Positions 25,918 through 33,609 are shown, numbered from the stretch's first letter. The stretch: 64,000 nucleotides of DNA from Desulfobacter vibrioformis DSM 8776 (GCF_000745975.1 NZ_JQKJ01000020.1:29386-93385), one strand, 5' to 3'. Numbers and translations are program-made. Notes: generated by a model from the letters alone, not told the origin.

Positions 25918-26181
25918 TCAGGGTCTGCAGCAGTGATGTAACAAAAATTCCGGCGACAGGTCTTCCCCTTCAGGCCAAAAAATGCCCCCGAGTTCGTCCA
26001 CGGCGACCTGCCTGAAATAACGTGGATATCGTAGCCTCCATAACAACTCCTTTTTTTGTATCAGTTCATCCAGCCCAATTTGTGATTTTTTGTTATCTTC
26101 CCAAATCAATTCAAGGCTGAAATTATCCAAGGGGCGGACTTGAACTACTTTTTTCCATGGGGTGTTAATTGGCGAGTTCAT
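25918..26181 (-). CDS. DUF2442-family protein
   Basis: An 87-residue protein with the DUF2442 pattern: V-R-PLDNFSLELIWEDNKK near the start and VAVDELGGIFWPEGEDLSPEFLL at the end. Members are typically encoded next to DUF4160 proteins, and the pair has been proposed to act as a toxin-antitoxin-like module. Here the upstream partner is reduced to a short remnant that overlaps this gene's start. Function is unproven. Confidence 0.8.
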   Translation of the reverse strand: MNSPINTPWKKVVQVRPLDNFSLELIWEDNKKSQIGLDELIQKKELLWRLRYPRYFRQVAVDELGGIFWPEGEDLSPEFLLHHCCRP

Positions 26182-26251
26182 TCCACGTCTCCATTAAATC
26201 TTCATGGTTGGCTAATATCCATCCCTTAACAATATATCCTGCCAAGACATT
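26165..26251 (-). pseudogene. Remnant of a DUF4160 gene
   Basis: Immediately upstream of and overlapping the DUF2442 gene, the minus strand reads VLAGYIVKGWILANHEDLMETWNELAN before a stop. This is the characteristic C-terminal W-x-x-x-HEDLMETW end of DUF4160 proteins. The frame is interrupted upstream by TGA and TAA and the rest of the protein is missing. It is interpreted as a truncated partner of the DUF2442 gene. Confidence 0.5.
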
Positions 26252-26308
26252 TTATCAAAACGAAAAATCGTAATTGAGGATGATCGGGATCAGCGACTAG
26301 CTGCCGCA

Positions 26309-27571
26309 TTAGGAAAGAAGAAAATACCGGTTGCTGCTTTCCCTGACCGCTACCCGGGGAATGGGCTTGATGAATTGCTGGCGAAGGCTGTAAGTATATG
26401 CCCCCTGGGCCGGAATCATGAGGATGTCATCCTCCTTGATAGCCGAACCGAAATAGGCATATCCCCAGACATCGTGGGGGGTGCATAACGAGCCCAGAAT
26501 ATGGCATTTTTTTTCGGCCAAGCCAGGCCGGGTTAAATTAAGCACCGGGCAGTAATCGGTTTCATACCGTTCCCAGCCGACAGTATTCCCCCCGGCATCG
26601 GTGATGACCAGATCCTTATCCTTGCAATCCACCACCTGGATGAGGATGTGCATGGCATCATTGCAGATCCAGCGGCCCGGCTCGAAACAGATCCGGCACT
26701 GGACCAAAGGCAGGATGTGGTTTTTAATGGCAGTTGACAGGTGTGTGGCAAACAGATCAATGGAGACACCCGGGTCAATAATATAGTCCTGGGGCAGATC
26801 CGATAAAAGCCACTCCCCCTGGGCAGGCCAGTATCCGCCGCCAATATCAATGAATTTAACCGCATCCAGGAACTGCTTTGGCATGGTGGAAAGGATATCT
26901 CCCAGCTTTCTGATAAACGCTGTCTGCCTGTCCGGATTAAGGTTCCAGGAGGAGTGGAACTGCAGTCCCTGGAAATCCAGCCGGTTAAGTGACTGGATCT
27001 CTTTGAACGCAGATAACAGATTTTCCGGCAACACCCCGAATTTGCGCCACAGGCCTTCGGGGTTGTTGTTCAGCCGCAGCCCTACGGGCATGCGGGTTTG
27101 CTTTTCTTCAAGTACTGATGCCAGCCGTCTTGCCTCTCCCATGCTGTCCAGAAGAATCACCACCCGGTCCGGATACCGGGCCGCAAGTGCCAGTTCCTGG
27201 ATGGTTTTTCCCGGACCGCTGAAAATAATGGATGACGCACCCAGCTCCAGGGCCACTGACAATTCTACACCGCTGGATACATCCAGCCCGAATCCGTGTT
27301 TAAGCAGATGCCCACAAAGATGGGGCAGGTTATTGCTTTTCATGGCGTAAAAAAATGCGGTTTCCGGCAGCCGGTGGCTGAATGCCGCCCTGAACTGGGC
27401 CGCTTTTCTTGCCAGGACATCGGTTTCCAGAACATACAGGGGAGACCCGAACGCCTTGGCCATATCCAGGTACACCCCCTTGTTTTTTAAGTACGGATTT
27501 ATAAACTCAATTACTTTTTCCCGGGACAGAATGGTGCCTGGGCCTGTCATCTGTGTATTGGCTGTGAGCAT
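26309..27571 (-). CDS. Type III PLP-dependent decarboxylase (Orn/Lys/DAP decarboxylase fold)
   Basis: A 420-residue enzyme of the alanine-racemase-like fold. The PLP lysine is in FYAMKSN (about residue 78). Other markers are LQFHSSWN, the glycine loop DIGGGYWP, EPGRWI for phosphate binding and the catalytic Cys in LGSLCTPHDVWG. Family members decarboxylate ornithine, lysine, diaminopimelate, carboxynorspermidine or carrier-bound glutamate (BtrK), and the substrate cannot be read off here. It is the last gene of a tight operon and overlaps the ATP-grasp stop by 25 bases, so a lysA role is less likely than a pathway-specific one. Confidence 0.85.
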   Translation of the reverse strand: MLTANTQMTGPGTILSREKVIEFINPYLKNKGVYLDMAKAFGSPLYVLETDVLARKAAQFRAAFSHRLPETAFFYAMKSNNLPHLCGHLLKHGFGLDVSSGVELSVALELGASSIIFSGPGKTIQELALAARYPDRVVILLDSMGEARRLASVLEEKQTRMPVGLRLNNNPEGLWRKFGVLPENLLSAFKEIQSLNRLDFQGLQFHSSWNLNPDRQTAFIRKLGDILSTMPKQFLDAVKFIDIGGGYWPAQGEWLLSDLPQDYIIDPGVSIDLFATHLSTAIKNHILPLVQCRICFEPGRWICNDAMHILIQVVDCKDKDLVITDAGGNTVGWERYETDYCPVLNLTRPGLAEKKCHILGSLCTPHDVWGYAYFGSAIKEDDILMIPAQGAYTYSLRQQFIKPIPRVAVRESSNRYFLLS

Positions 27572-28866
27572 GCATAATCCATTTCAATGTCGATACGTTT
27601 GGCGAGCAAAAGGCACTCTGTCTCAAAAAATCTGCGCCTGTGCGGTTCTATGATCATGTGTCCTAAAAGCCATGAATCATAGTCTTGGGGCGGCAGGGTT
27701 ACCCTGTGCCCCGGGGCGTGGATCAGGTGTATTTTTTTGACCCGGTCATCCTTTTCCACGGCAGCCGTGTTGACGCGTTTTAATACACCATTTTTGCGGG
27801 CATGGATACGGAATGCCACCAGGGGGGCATATGGCCCTTTTTTTTCGTTTTTCCAGGCAACGCCTGCCGCCGCATCCAGGGTCAGCCCTATTATGTCGAT
27901 GTTGCCCGCTTCCTTGAGCAGAAAGGGCAGACAGTCTCCGCCGGGCCGCGGGGTCATCTCTATGAGTACGGGCTTTCTGTTTCGCAGGATAAAATCCACC
28001 ATGCAGACCCCGGTTTCTATACCCAATGCCCTGGCTGCCCGGTAGAACAGGTCAGAAAGAATTTCATTGGAAGGCGTTTTTGCATCATCATTGTTTTCCG
28101 GGCAGATCGCATACCCGGAAATGGTGCCGAATGGCCGGCTGTCCACCTTTATTTTCCGGGTTTTGCGCAAAATAACGGCCCGGTCTTCTTCCATGAGAAA
28201 ATCACAGGAAAACTCAGGACCGGCCACCCATTCTTCGGCCAACATCCGGAATGTGCCGGCATCCGTGGGTTTAAACAATGGATTGCCGGTCCGTGCCGCA
28301 AGCCCGTCTGCCACTGCATTGAACGCGGTATCACACTCTTTTCGGGTCACGCATTTGAATACAAGTTCGCTGCCGGAACCGCAAAAGGGTTTGAGTACAA
28401 TGCCTGCCGGTAACTGGTCCAGGAAGTTCAATACCTCAATTTCGGTATTGACCGGGCAGGTTTCGGGACAAGGGATCTGGCATTGTCTCCACAATTGTTT
28501 TGAAATAAATTTATCCCTGCTGTGCCTGACCGCCCCGAGATCGGGGTAGGAAAGCCCCATCTTTTTTGCCAGAATGGATGTGATCTCCATGGATTCGCAG
28601 TCAAAACAGGCAATGCCGGAAAGGGTGATCCCGAAGGTTTTTTTGTGGTGGTTTAATGCCTGAATTGCGGCGTCAATATCACAGATGGGGCATAAAATTT
28701 CCTCTCCGTTTTCCGGACAGGGCTCGGTTGCATTCTGACGAACCTTTGGTTCCGTCAAAAAAAGTGCCTGCCCGGGACGGACATTTCTGATCCACTCAAT
28801 GTAATCAGATGTGGTGCCCACCACCAGCACCCGATTTTTTTTAAGCTCACACAGCTTTTCGCCCAT
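27547..28866 (-). CDS. ATP-grasp ligase
   Basis: A 439-residue ATP-grasp protein. RDKFISKQLWRQCQIPCP marks the start of the central domain, VLKPFCGSGSELV is the ATP-binding loop and LIEMTPRPGGDCLPF is the metal-binding E-x-x-x-R motif, as in amino-acid and peptide ligases. Such enzymes join a carboxylate to an amine through an acyl phosphate. ATG 28866 is chosen because GGGAG lies ten bases upstream; ATG 28878 is possible. The start overlaps the acyltransferase gene by 20 bases. Pairing with a type III PLP decarboxylase recalls the BtrJ/BtrK pair of butirosin synthesis, but no acyl carrier protein gene is visible. Confidence 0.85.
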   Translation of the reverse strand: MGEKLCELKKNRVLVVGTTSDYIEWIRNVRPGQALFLTEPKVRQNATEPCPENGEEILCPICDIDAAIQALNHHKKTFGITLSGIACFDCESMEITSILAKKMGLSYPDLGAVRHSRDKFISKQLWRQCQIPCPETCPVNTEIEVLNFLDQLPAGIVLKPFCGSGSELVFKCVTRKECDTAFNAVADGLAARTGNPLFKPTDAGTFRMLAEEWVAGPEFSCDFLMEEDRAVILRKTRKIKVDSRPFGTISGYAICPENNDDAKTPSNEILSDLFYRAARALGIETGVCMVDFILRNRKPVLIEMTPRPGGDCLPFLLKEAGNIDIIGLTLDAAAGVAWKNEKKGPYAPLVAFRIHARKNGVLKRVNTAAVEKDDRVKKIHLIHAPGHRVTLPPQDYDSWLLGHMIIEPHRRRFFETECLLLAKRIDIEMDYACSQPIHR

Positions 28867-29803
28867 AATGGCTCCCATGGAGAATAGCCGTGTCCGGCTG
28901 GGTGTGAATCTCATATGACGGTCTGGGGCTTAAGCGAAACCGTTCTTTCCAGTTAAAACTGCCGCACAGAAAATCCACGGCTTCCATCCGGTTGTGGCAG
29001 GCCCATTCCAGGTGGTGCAGGTTGATCACCTTGGCGATACCGACAAAATCCGGGTGGGTCCCTCCGGCGACAACCGTGCAGGTGTTGTTGAAAACAGCCC
29101 CCATGTCCACGGCTGCAACCTTTCCTTCCACAATGGCTGTGGTGATCCTGAGCATGCCCATATCTTTCAGATACCCTGCAAATCGTTCAAAGGACCGGTA
29201 AAACCGCGCATCACTGAAGTAGGAATCCGATGTAAATGCGGCCATGTTCAAACGGAACATTTCGGCCAGATCCGGCAGGTGATTGTACCGCCAGGTGAGC
29301 TGCCGCGCCTCAATTTTTTTTACATCTGCCTTGAGTTTTTTTCTGCTTTTCCCCGGGAATGACAGCCAGAAATTATCCATGGAAAAATCATAAATCCGGG
29401 GGTAAAACAGGTATCCGGTTTCATCGGGGCAGGTTTGCTCTATGTTGTCAAACAGCGGGTTGGTGCGCAGATACCTTAAATTCAATGGGCCGGGAACGGA
29501 GTCGCACAATGCAGTGAACACCTCCGGGGATTCGGCTATGATCCGGTTCTGCTCCAGCCAGGTTTTACCTTTCCAGGTCTCGCCGGGGAAGAATACGTAT
29601 TCACCGGTCTCTTCAACCAGACTTAATGGAAGAAACCCCACAACCCGGCCCTTGTCCTCGATAAGATGGAAGCTTAAAGGTCTTTTGAATGCGGCGTTAA
29701 AACATTGTCTGACTGCCCAAAGATCAAATATATCCTGGACCGGCCAGTATTTTTCCCAGGCCTGCCGGCAAAGTTCCGGATCTGTAATAATAATGGATTT
29801 CAT
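28847..29803 (-). CDS. FemAB/BioF2-like GNAT acyltransferase
   Basis: A 318-residue protein with the acetyltransferase-6 (FemAB-like GNAT) pattern: FWLSFPGKSRKKLKADVKKIEA, then DLAEMFRLNMAAF, RFYRSFERFAGYL, VAAVDMGAVFNNTCTVVAGG and VINLHHLEWACHNRMEAVDFL. Such proteins transfer acyl or aminoacyl groups to amines. ATG 29803 has AGGTGGAT upstream and begins 10 bases after the SpeD-like gene, so the longer frame back to 29947 is rejected. It is co-transcribed with the decarboxylases and ligase around it and is likely a tailoring or conjugating step. Confidence 0.8.
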   Translation of the reverse strand: MKSIIITDPELCRQAWEKYWPVQDIFDLWAVRQCFNAAFKRPLSFHLIEDKGRVVGFLPLSLVEETGEYVFFPGETWKGKTWLEQNRIIAESPEVFTALCDSVPGPLNLRYLRTNPLFDNIEQTCPDETGYLFYPRIYDFSMDNFWLSFPGKSRKKLKADVKKIEARQLTWRYNHLPDLAEMFRLNMAAFTSDSYFSDARFYRSFERFAGYLKDMGMLRITTAIVEGKVAAVDMGAVFNNTCTVVAGGTHPDFVGIAKVINLHHLEWACHNRMEAVDFLCGSFNWKERFRLSPRPSYEIHTQPDTAILHGSHYGRKAV

Positions 29804-29813
29804 CGTTATCCAC

Positions 29814-30203
29814 CTAATGCCGGTAAGTGACGTTGAGCCGGGAAGTTTTCCCGCCGAAATAGTTCTGGGCAAATTCCCGGACCACCTCGGGGTCGTAGAC
29901 CTTGCATGAAAACACATCCAGATAAGTAACATTGCTCTGATTGGCAAAGTGGGCGGATATCAATGAGGTTTCAATGAGTTGGACCATTGAAAATCCGGCA
30001 ACCTTTTCGTCCTCACCAAAATGAACCACCTGGGTCTCACCAAAGCGTTTCATTTCAATCAGGTCGCACAGTTCCACAACAAAGCGCTTGATCAGTTCAG
30101 CATCCCTGATTTTTGCAGGGTCGCAGTCATAGATGTCAATGGCGGACGCAATGCCCCACACGTCAGGGGCGGTGTCAATTTTCATTACGTTTGCAGCGGT
30201 CAT
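29814..30203 (-). CDS. SpeD-like pyruvoyl-dependent decarboxylase
   Basis: A 129-residue protein of the AdoMet decarboxylase (SpeD class 1) fold. The self-cleavage and catalytic residues align by spacing: Ser80 (pyruvoyl precursor), His85 in ISAHF and Cys100 in DVFSC. These intervals of 5 and 20 match Ser63, His68 and Cys83 of the well-studied bacterial enzyme. The residue before Ser is Thr (ETS) in place of the usual Glu (ES). No spermidine synthase gene is near. Some SpeD relatives act on arginine or ornithine, so the substrate is open. AAAGGAG precedes the ATG. Confidence 0.75.
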   Translation of the reverse strand: MTAANVMKIDTAPDVWGIASAIDIYDCDPAKIRDAELIKRFVVELCDLIEMKRFGETQVVHFGEDEKVAGFSMVQLIETSLISAHFANQSNVTYLDVFSCKVYDPEVVREFAQNYFGGKTSRLNVTYRH

Positions 30204-30233
30204 GTTTTTTCTCCTTTAAATTCAAAATGCGGC

Positions 30234-30395
30234 CTACCATTTGTCTTTGGTGTCTGCCGGACGTTTTGGCTTTTTATTCATTTTTTTCCGTCGTTTCTGG
30301 TCTTCCTGCTTATCTTCCCAGTCATACTCTTCGTCGTAACTTTCTTTAAATCTTGGGCTCTTGTCTTTGTTCTGACTAAACTTTTCCCTGGCCAT
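30234..30395 (-). CDS. Highly charged small protein (53 aa), first gene of SpeD-like operon
   Basis: A 53-residue protein, MAREKFSQNKDKSPRFKESY..., with an acidic middle (DEEYDWEDKQED), a strongly basic second half (KRRKKMNKKPKRP) and a C-terminal Trp. No Cys, membrane segment or known domain. AAAGGAAG precedes the ATG, and the gene lies about 65 bases downstream of a sigma-54 promoter that serves the operon. It could be a nucleic-acid-binding or scaffold peptide, or a substrate peptide for the ligase/acyltransferase; these are guesses. Confidence 0.6.
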   Translation of the reverse strand: MAREKFSQNKDKSPRFKESYDEEYDWEDKQEDQKRRKKMNKKPKRPADTKDKW

Positions 30396-30821
30396 GACTT
30401 CCTTTCCTCTCTGGTTTTGGGGCGGCTGTTTTCAGCCGGGTGGGTTGGATTTAATTCCTGAATCTCTTTAGCAACCTGTGTGCCAGTTTTGGCATAAAAA
30501 GACAAATGACTATAAATACAAATAGTTATAATATTCAATACAATCCATGTGTTAATTTTTTCGGAATATATTTACTTAAAAAAGAAAATAATGAGAAATA
30601 ATAGCTAAATTGGTAATTTTCAGCCGATTTACACTGTGATTATCTATGACATTCTTAAATCAGGACAAAATAATAGACAGCACATCTATAACACGACCAC
30701 CATGTTATGTCGAGATTTAAAACTGATTATAAAAGTATGTTGCTTGTTTTTTGAAATTTTTATACACTTCAGAAAGTTATATAAAATAGTAATATTTTAC
30801 CGGAAATGGAATGCGATTTTT
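30396..30821. other. Divergent regulatory region of the SpeD-like cluster
   Basis: About 425 AT-rich bases between divergent genes. It holds the sigma-54 promoter at 30470-30485. An imperfect dyad, ACTAT-N8-ATAGT around 30510-30530, sits upstream of that promoter and could serve as an activator site. No gene is visible. Confidence 0.5.
30470..30485 (-). promoter_or_regulatory. Sigma-54 promoter of the SpeD-like operon
   Basis: On the minus strand TGGCAC-ACAGG-TTGCT, an exact match to the -24/-12 consensus with correct spacing. Transcription would start near 30459 and read into the 53-aa gene and the four enzyme genes after it. The divergent gene encodes a sigma-54 activator. Confidence 0.85.
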
Positions 30822-32243
30822 ATGCTGATTCGACTGGCATGTGCCATTAAAGAGACAAAAATACGCACTGAGCTTGCAAACAGACTGGCGGAACAGGATG
30901 TTCAGCTTCAATTTTTTAAACCCAGTACCCTTTCCTGGCAGGCCCTTGCCAGGAGCTGCGCCGACGTGTTTATTGTCAGCAGTCCGGCAATTCCCAAACC
31001 TGTTGAATCAAGCATTTCTCTGCTCAATGAACTGCCGGAAGCGCCCATGACCATTGTGCTGCATAATCGGGAGTCCTCGGAAGAGCATGCCAATCTTCTG
31101 GCTTCCGGTGTTGATGTGGTGCTTTATTCCGGTATTCCAATGGACAGCCTTTTAGAAGCCCTGGAATCTACGCTGGAATCACGCCGTCAGTTCTATTATG
31201 CGGAACGCTTTGACCGGCGGGGACGTTTTCTGCCCCGGCTCAACGATTTTACCTCTAACAGCCGGGACATGCAGGTATTTCTGGATGAAACCCGGCAGGT
31301 GGTGTCCAGCGACGCCACCATACTGCTGCTTGGGGAAACAGGCGTGGGCAAGGAGCATCTGTCCAAGGCCATTCATGCGGACAGCCACAGATCCACAGGC
31401 CCTTTTATTGCCATCAACATGGCAGCCATTCCCGAACAGCTTATGGAAAGCGAGTTGTTCGGGCATGAGCAGGGGGCCTTTACCGGAGCGGTGCGCTCCC
31501 GGCGGGGCGCATTTGAACTTGCCCATGGCGGCACTATTTTTCTGGATGAAATCGGTGACATGCCCCTGCAGATGCAGACCAAACTTCTCCGGGTGCTGCA
31601 GGAACTCGAATTTACGCCCGTGGGCGGTGAACAACCGTTATGGGTGGATGTCCGGGTGATTGCGGCCACCAATAAGGACCTTGAGGATGAAGTTGAAAAG
31701 GGTAATTTCCGAAAGGATCTTTATTACCGGCTCGGGGTAATTTCATTAACGCTGCCCCCCTTGAGAAACCGTAAAGAAGATATACCCTCACTGGCCAACC
31801 ATTTTCTAACCATGAACCAGCAGAAATTCGGCAGAAATTTAAAACGTTTTTCCCAGCCAGCCATGGAGGCGATGTGCAACTACCACTGGCCGGGCAATAT
31901 CCGGGAATTGATGAACGTCATTGAACGGGCTGTCCTGCTGTGCAAGTCTGATATGATCACCCTGGAAGAGCTGCCGTCGGTTTTGCATAATGCCAAGCCT
32001 GTCCGAATGGGCGGTATTGCATCGGCACTTTCCCTGCCCCGGGAATGGGAAACCATGACCCTGCACCAGGTCCGGGATGTCGTGTATGACCAGGTGGAAG
32101 CATTGTATCTGACCATGGTGCTGAAAAAAACTTGTGGCAAAATCGGAGAAACCGCAAAAATTGCAGGCATTCATCCCAGGGGCCTGTATGCCAAAATGAA
32201 AAAACTGGGACTTGATAAAGCTGGATTTAAAGCCAAAGGATAG
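30822..32243 (+). CDS. Sigma-54-dependent transcriptional activator with pseudo-receiver N-terminus
   Basis: A 473-residue NtrC-type activator. The N-terminal ~120 residues look like a receiver fold but lack a clear phosphoacceptor Asp (the expected strand reads ADVFIVSSPAI), so control by phosphorylation is doubtful. The AAA+ core is complete: Walker A GETGVGKEHLSKAIH, the sigma-54-contacting GAFTGA loop, Walker B GGTIFLDEIGDM and the arginine finger region FRKDLYYRLGV. A Fis-type HTH forms the C-terminus (IGETAKIAGIHPRGLYAKMKKLGL). ATG 30822 is preferred over 30636 because the extra AT-rich N-terminus is not protein-like. It likely drives the divergent sigma-54 promoter. Confidence 0.88.
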   Translation: MLIRLACAIKETKIRTELANRLAEQDVQLQFFKPSTLSWQALARSCADVFIVSSPAIPKPVESSISLLNELPEAPMTIVLHNRESSEEHANLLASGVDVVLYSGIPMDSLLEALESTLESRRQFYYAERFDRRGRFLPRLNDFTSNSRDMQVFLDETRQVVSSDATILLLGETGVGKEHLSKAIHADSHRSTGPFIAINMAAIPEQLMESELFGHEQGAFTGAVRSRRGAFELAHGGTIFLDEIGDMPLQMQTKLLRVLQELEFTPVGGEQPLWVDVRVIAATNKDLEDEVEKGNFRKDLYYRLGVISLTLPPLRNRKEDIPSLANHFLTMNQQKFGRNLKRFSQPAMEAMCNYHWPGNIRELMNVIERAVLLCKSDMITLEELPSVLHNAKPVRMGGIASALSLPREWETMTLHQVRDVVYDQVEALYLTMVLKKTCGKIGETAKIAGIHPRGLYAKMKKLGLDKAGFKAKG

Positions 32244-32249
32244 TTGTCC

Positions 32250-32840
32250 ATGTATTCGCCCTTTCACTACCAGATTTCTGAATATGACTGTGTGCCCACA
32301 GCCATTACCAATGCCATCTCCTTTTTGTTCCAACGTAAGGAAATCCCCCCCATGGTTATCCATCATATTTACCTTTACTGCCTTGATACGGTAGGACGGG
32401 ATTCCCGGTTCGGTATTGGCGGCACCAGTAAATATGCCGTACGTCTGGTGGGCAACTGGCTTAATTCTTACCGGATGAAATCCTTTTCCGTTGCCACGCA
32501 GTTTCTGGAAAAAGAACAGGTTACCATGAAACCGGGCGGGCAGATCGAATCCTGCCTGTCAGAGGGCGGGGTGGTGCTGTGCAATACCCTTTTGACCCCC
32601 CGGGATGAACATTATCTTATGGTAACGGCCATGGATGACACGTGGATTTACTGCTTTGATTCCTACCGCAGGCAGTCCATCCGAGGCATGAAAGGAACAG
32701 TCCGGTTGATTGATGACGGAGACGGCCGGTCTGCCAATCTGAAAATAAGGCGGGACTGGGCCAGGCAGGACCAGATGAAACGGTTCTGCCTGGGTCCCAT
32801 ACAGATGCGTGAAAGTCTTTTAATCTGGCGGACATCTTAA
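32250..32840 (+). CDS. C39-like cysteine-peptidase-fold protein
   Basis: A 196-residue soluble protein. The N-terminal YQISEYDCVPTAITNAI resembles the catalytic Gln/Cys segment of C39-like peptidases (Q-x5-6-C-x-PTA). A later RDEHYLMVTAMDDTWIYCFDSYRR supplies the His and Asp/Asn of that fold. Members include peptide proteases and acyl-transferring enzymes of natural-product pathways. ATG 32250 is used because AAAGGA lies eight bases upstream; a TTG at 32244 is also possible. It begins just after the activator stop and is therefore likely co-transcribed with it, linking it to the neighbouring cluster. Confidence 0.6.
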   Translation: MYSPFHYQISEYDCVPTAITNAISFLFQRKEIPPMVIHHIYLYCLDTVGRDSRFGIGGTSKYAVRLVGNWLNSYRMKSFSVATQFLEKEQVTMKPGGQIESCLSEGGVVLCNTLLTPRDEHYLMVTAMDDTWIYCFDSYRRQSIRGMKGTVRLIDDGDGRSANLKIRRDWARQDQMKRFCLGPIQMRESLLIWRTS

Positions 32841-32847
32841 ATCCGAA

Positions 32848-33237
32848 TCAGGATATAAGGGCCTCCATGCGCTCCTGCGCTTCCTTGCACGCGATGCATT
32901 TGGAGGTCACAGGACGGACATTGAGCCGTTTGAGGGAGATCTCTTCACCACAGATGTCACAGTATCCATAGGAACCCTCCTCTATTCTTTTAAGCGCGTC
33001 TTTGATTTTTTTGATCAACCTGCTTTTCCGGCTGTGCAGATGCAAGTTCATGGTGCGGTTGATATCGGCTGCAGTGGAATCAATCAATTCCGTATCCCTG
33101 CTGCGTTCCAGCATCAGTTCTGACACGGCAGAGTCGGCCTGGTCCAGCAGCTCTCTCATGGCGGTGTTCAGCATTTTTTTAAAACGGTCCAGCTCTTCAT
33201 CGGTGATATGGGGTCTGTCAATTACTTCGGTGGTCAT
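32848..33237 (-). CDS. DksA/TraR-family zinc-finger protein
   Basis: A 129-residue protein with a long helical coiled-coil (residues ~15-85) and a C-terminal four-Cys zinc finger, YCDICGEEISLKRLNVRPVTSKCIACKE. This family binds the RNA polymerase secondary channel and alters initiation, often with ppGpp. The tip of the coiled-coil (DTELIDSTAADIN) is acidic but not identical to the DxxDxA of E. coli DksA, so its effect may differ. A sigma-54-like promoter lies upstream, which is unusual for the family. Confidence 0.88.
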   Translation of the reverse strand: MTTEVIDRPHITDEELDRFKKMLNTAMRELLDQADSAVSELMLERSRDTELIDSTAADINRTMNLHLHSRKSRLIKKIKDALKRIEEGSYGYCDICGEEISLKRLNVRPVTSKCIACKEAQERMEALIS

Positions 33238-33378
33238 CTTTTTACTCCCAAACGTAGGTAAGGCCGCTCAATATGTGGACTTGGGGATGAAAAGTGCCCG
33301 GATCGTCGTTAATGCCCCAACCGCTGTCATCCGGCAGCAGTCAAGTCCGTGTAGGCGGGCAGCTGAATGCCAATGTAT

Positions 33379-33394
33379 AGCAATAACAGTGCCA
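33379..33394 (-). promoter_or_regulatory. Sigma-54-like promoter upstream of the dksA-family gene
   Basis: On the minus strand TGGCAC-TGTTA-TTGCT, an exact -24/-12 match. The predicted start near 33368 gives a leader of about 130 bases before ATG 33237. No activator site is evident. Confidence 0.7.
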
Positions 33395-33556
33395 GGAATA
33401 TTTACAGCCTATAATCCTGAACGTACCAACGCATTAACGCCGGCCAGGACATCTAAGTTCCGATTTTGACAGATTTAACTTTGTCTTTGGACATGCCGCG
33501 TCCGCTTTCCTTTTTCTTAATGCTGTTTTTATTGTTTATGCGCCTCCCAGACAGGC

Positions 33557-33595
33557 AAAAAAAAACAGCGGCTGTGCTACCTGCACCGCCGCTGT
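33557..33595 (-). terminator. Intrinsic terminator of the larA-like gene
   Basis: On the minus strand ACAGCGGC and GCCGCTGT pair across a 15-base loop and are followed by a run of eight or more T. It begins 15 bases after the larA stop. Confidence 0.85.
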
Positions 33596-33609
33596 CAAAG
33601 GTTAAATAT

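Larger units (their letters stand above)
33238..33609. other. Intergenic region between dksA-like and larA-like genes
   Basis: About 370 bases. It contains a sigma-54-like promoter facing the dksA-like gene and the larA terminator. A 13-codon minus-strand ORF beginning at MSKDKVKSVKIGT (around 33468-33509) was seen, but it is too short to support. Confidence 0.5.

Noticed and set aside
30636..30821. 62-residue extension of the sigma-54 activator
   Set aside because: AT-rich, hydrophobic and cysteine-rich in a way unlike regulators; ATG 30822 begins the receiver-like domain.
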